Below, in pieces: positions 5,341 through 6,485 of a DNA stretch of 6,485 bases. Positions within the stretch are counted from its first letter, which is position 1, and the number at the start of each line of letters is the position of its first letter. The notes below the pieces were generated by a model that saw only the letters and a list, made by a program, of their open reading frames with translations, was not told the DNA's origin and ran no database searches. This DNA comes from Spirochaetia bacterium. Lineage in GTDB: Bacteria; Spirochaetota; Spirochaetia; DTKZ01. The stretch covers positions 1-6,485 of the forward strand of contig JAISXE010000005.1 in the NCBI GenBank assembly GCA_031270615.1, given 5' to 3'. The translations under genes were made by a program, and so were the position numbers.

Positions 5341-6312
5341 TTAAAAAGCCCTAACCGCCCGGACTTTGGCGGTATCGGCCCCATAATTTTCCGTTCCCTG
5401 GCCGGACTTAAACTGAAAGGACAAGTGCATATTGGACAAACCGCTGCCGGCGGTGGATGACCAATAAGCCGTATCCGAAAAATCCCCCAATCCCTTTGCC
5501 TTAAGGTTTTTATACATCAATTCCAGCTCGCCGGCGCTCGGCAAAAACCAGTCGTCAAGCCCTCCATACACAAGCTCATCGCAGTACAGAACAGCGTTTC
5601 CGCTTATGTTCATTTTTTTCATAAGCTCCGCAAGGTGTTGAGTGTTCCTCTTCCCGGTTCCCACCGCGGGAGAGGTCCCGGCGCTAATCCCCGTGCCCCA
5701 TTCGCAGTCTGTTTCGGTCTGGACGGGCGCCGCTTCCAGATAACGCCAGCCCCCAGAAAACCTCCCCTTGTCGTAAAAGACGATTCCCCCGGCCGGCCCC
5801 TGCTCGCCGATCCGGTAATCGCCCCCGCCGCGAGCTATGGGCCGCCTTTGGGAAAGAAGAAAAGCGATCTGGTCGTCTGCCCGTACCGTCGCGGAAGCGC
5901 CCGCCTCGATTACGGCGGTGGAAACCTCAACGGCCTGCACCCTAAAACGGTAATTTCCGCCCATATCGGTAAAAGAGCCTGTTATGATGAACCGGACGCC
6001 AAGCATCTTTCCTATGGCCTGGATCGATTCGTCGCTGATCTCCCCGGAAAGCTGCAATTCCTGTTCCTTTTTAATGGCGTCAACGTTTTTCCTGTCAACC
6101 ATCAGAAGCGTTTTTTTGTTGACCAGATGCCCCGCCAACTCTTCCTCAATATGATCCGACAGGGACCCGGAATCCGAATCAATCCTGAATACCGCCGCCG
6201 CCGCGTTTCGGGGCAACCCGGCCCCAATGGCGTCTCCCGCCTGACGAATCGCCTCCTCGAGGGTAAGGGTCTGGGCAAAAAGTCCGGCCCCCCCAAAAAA
6301 CAGCATTACCAT
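5341..6312 (-). CDS. Exported CsgG/LpoB-like protein with C-terminal DUF1566-like domain
   Basis: The product has 323 residues from the first in-frame ATG. Residues 1-14 are the tail of a signal peptide: a hydrophobic run ending GLFAQ, with probable cleavage at LFA-Q. Residues about 34-155 resemble the CsgG/LpoB-type alpha/beta domain (a long helix, LLMVDRKNVDAIKKEQELQLSG, then GKMLGVRFIITGSFTDMGGNYRFRVQAVEV). Residues about 166-323 look like DUF1566 (IGEQGPAGGIVFYDKG, WRYLEAAP, a GLDDWFLPSAGELELMYKNL core, AYWSST, and the ending VRAVRAF). Cys203 and Cys244 could form a disulfide. The protein probably acts in the periplasm or at the outer membrane. The hydrophobic frame continues upstream of the ATG (SIILLG) without a start codon or basic residues near it, so the N-terminus looks truncated or replaced by the repeat at 6329-6485. 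The domain calls are from memory of the families. Confidence 0.85.
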   Translation of the reverse strand: MVMLFFGGAGLFAQTLTLEEAIRQAGDAIGAGLPRNAAAAVFRIDSDSGSLSDHIEEELAGHLVNKKTLLMVDRKNVDAIKKEQELQLSGEISDESIQAIGKMLGVRFIITGSFTDMGGNYRFRVQAVEVSTAVIEAGASATVRADDQIAFLLSQRRPIARGGGDYRIGEQGPAGGIVFYDKGRFSGGWRYLEAAPVQTETDCEWGTGISAGTSPAVGTGKRNTQHLAELMKKMNISGNAVLYCDELVYGGLDDWFLPSAGELELMYKNLKAKGLGDFSDTAYWSSTAGSGLSNMHLSFQFKSGQGTENYGADTAKVRAVRAF

Positions 6313-6322
6313 ACCCAGTAAA

Positions 6323-6328
6323 ATTATA
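6323..6328 (-). promoter_or_regulatory. TATAAT box next to the repeat boundary
   Basis: On the minus strand this is a perfect TATAAT, ten bases before the ATG at 6312. The hexamer 17 bases further upstream (6346-6351, AAACAG) is a poor -35. If used, transcription would start near 6316 and make an almost leaderless message. It may be only chance AT-rich sequence from the original signal-peptide codons. Confidence 0.25.
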
Positions 6329-6485
6329 GAGCCTGTTCCAAAACCCTGTTTAGGTGGGGGAAGCCTCCCCCACGCTCCAGCCCTGCGGTCTTCCGCTACC
6401 CTGGATGCATGGGCGAGCAGCGCGCGGAGCGCGCGACCAGCCCCCTCTACGGGGGTTTGCCACCCCCGTAACGCCCCCGGATCAC
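6329..6485. repeat. Hairpin-rich noncoding element, running off the window
   Basis: Three perfect hairpins lie in tandem: GTGGGGGA / TCCCCCAC (6354-6361 with 6366-6373, loop AGCC), GCGCGC / GCGCGC (6420-6425 with 6429-6434, loop GGA) and ACGGGGGT / ACCCCCGT (6449-6456 with 6462-6469, loop TTGCC). No coding sequence with a start codon is supported. The edge nearest the gene carries GAGCCTGTTCC (minus-strand GGAACAGGCTC), a sequence I loosely associate with spirochaete intergenic repeats and transposon ends. The right end is not in view, so size and copy number are unknown. It could be a non-autonomous mobile element or a REP-like structure. Confidence 0.6.

Noticed and set aside
5066..5384. 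Two overlapping small minus-strand open frames (70 codons each)
   Set aside because: They cover the repeat copy and the intergenic flank, have no good ribosome site, and show no conserved pattern.
5635..6321. Plus-strand open frame (228 codons) opposite the CsgG/LpoB-DUF1566 gene
   Set aside because: It has no recognisable domain or ribosome site and lies opposite a frame with two coherent domains.

Overview
The window looks like chromosome of a GC-rich spirochaete, most likely a Treponema of the termite-gut type. This rests on remembered protein families, not a search: a YaaR (DUF327) protein followed directly by a PSP1/RicT protein, a bactofilin paired with a membrane-anchored LytM protease, a Treponema-style lipoprotein, and a secreted protein with a CsgG/LpoB-like half and a DUF1566-like half. 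Intergenic DNA is unusually rich in hairpin-forming dispersed repeats.

Layout: positions 1-62 hold one copy of a hairpin-containing repeat. A TatD-family metal-dependent hydrolase lies on the minus strand (91-864). The intergenic region 865-1078 holds two back-to-back promoters, one firing left into tatD and one firing right, with three direct repeats of a 9-mer between their -35 boxes. A tight plus-strand operon follows, with gaps of 5 to 16 bases: M23/LytM endopeptidase (1079-2110), bactofilin (2116-2568), YaaR (2585-3088), RicT/PSP1 protein (3104-4021) and a lipoprotein of unknown function (4038-4973). The convergent intergenic region 4974-5340 has weak terminator candidates and a second, inverted copy of the repeat (5146-5208). 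On the minus strand, 5341-6312 encodes the CsgG/LpoB-like + DUF1566 exported protein. Its signal peptide runs directly into a hairpin-rich element that fills 6329-6485, and a normal N-terminus is missing.

How the genes may work together (inference): the first two operon genes form a known type of module, a cytoplasmic bactofilin polymer that positions a peptidoglycan endopeptidase whose N-terminus is cytoplasmic, affecting cell shape or wall remodelling. The next two, yaaR and ricT, are neighbours in the Bacillus tmk-yaaR-holB-ricT locus, which also lies near a tatD gene; here holB is missing and the module is joined to the wall genes. RicT proteins are iron-sulfur proteins linked in Bacillus to RNase Y-dependent mRNA processing. 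No classical mobile-element gene, CRISPR array, tRNA or rRNA is visible. The most unusual features are the repeats and how they sit against gene ends.
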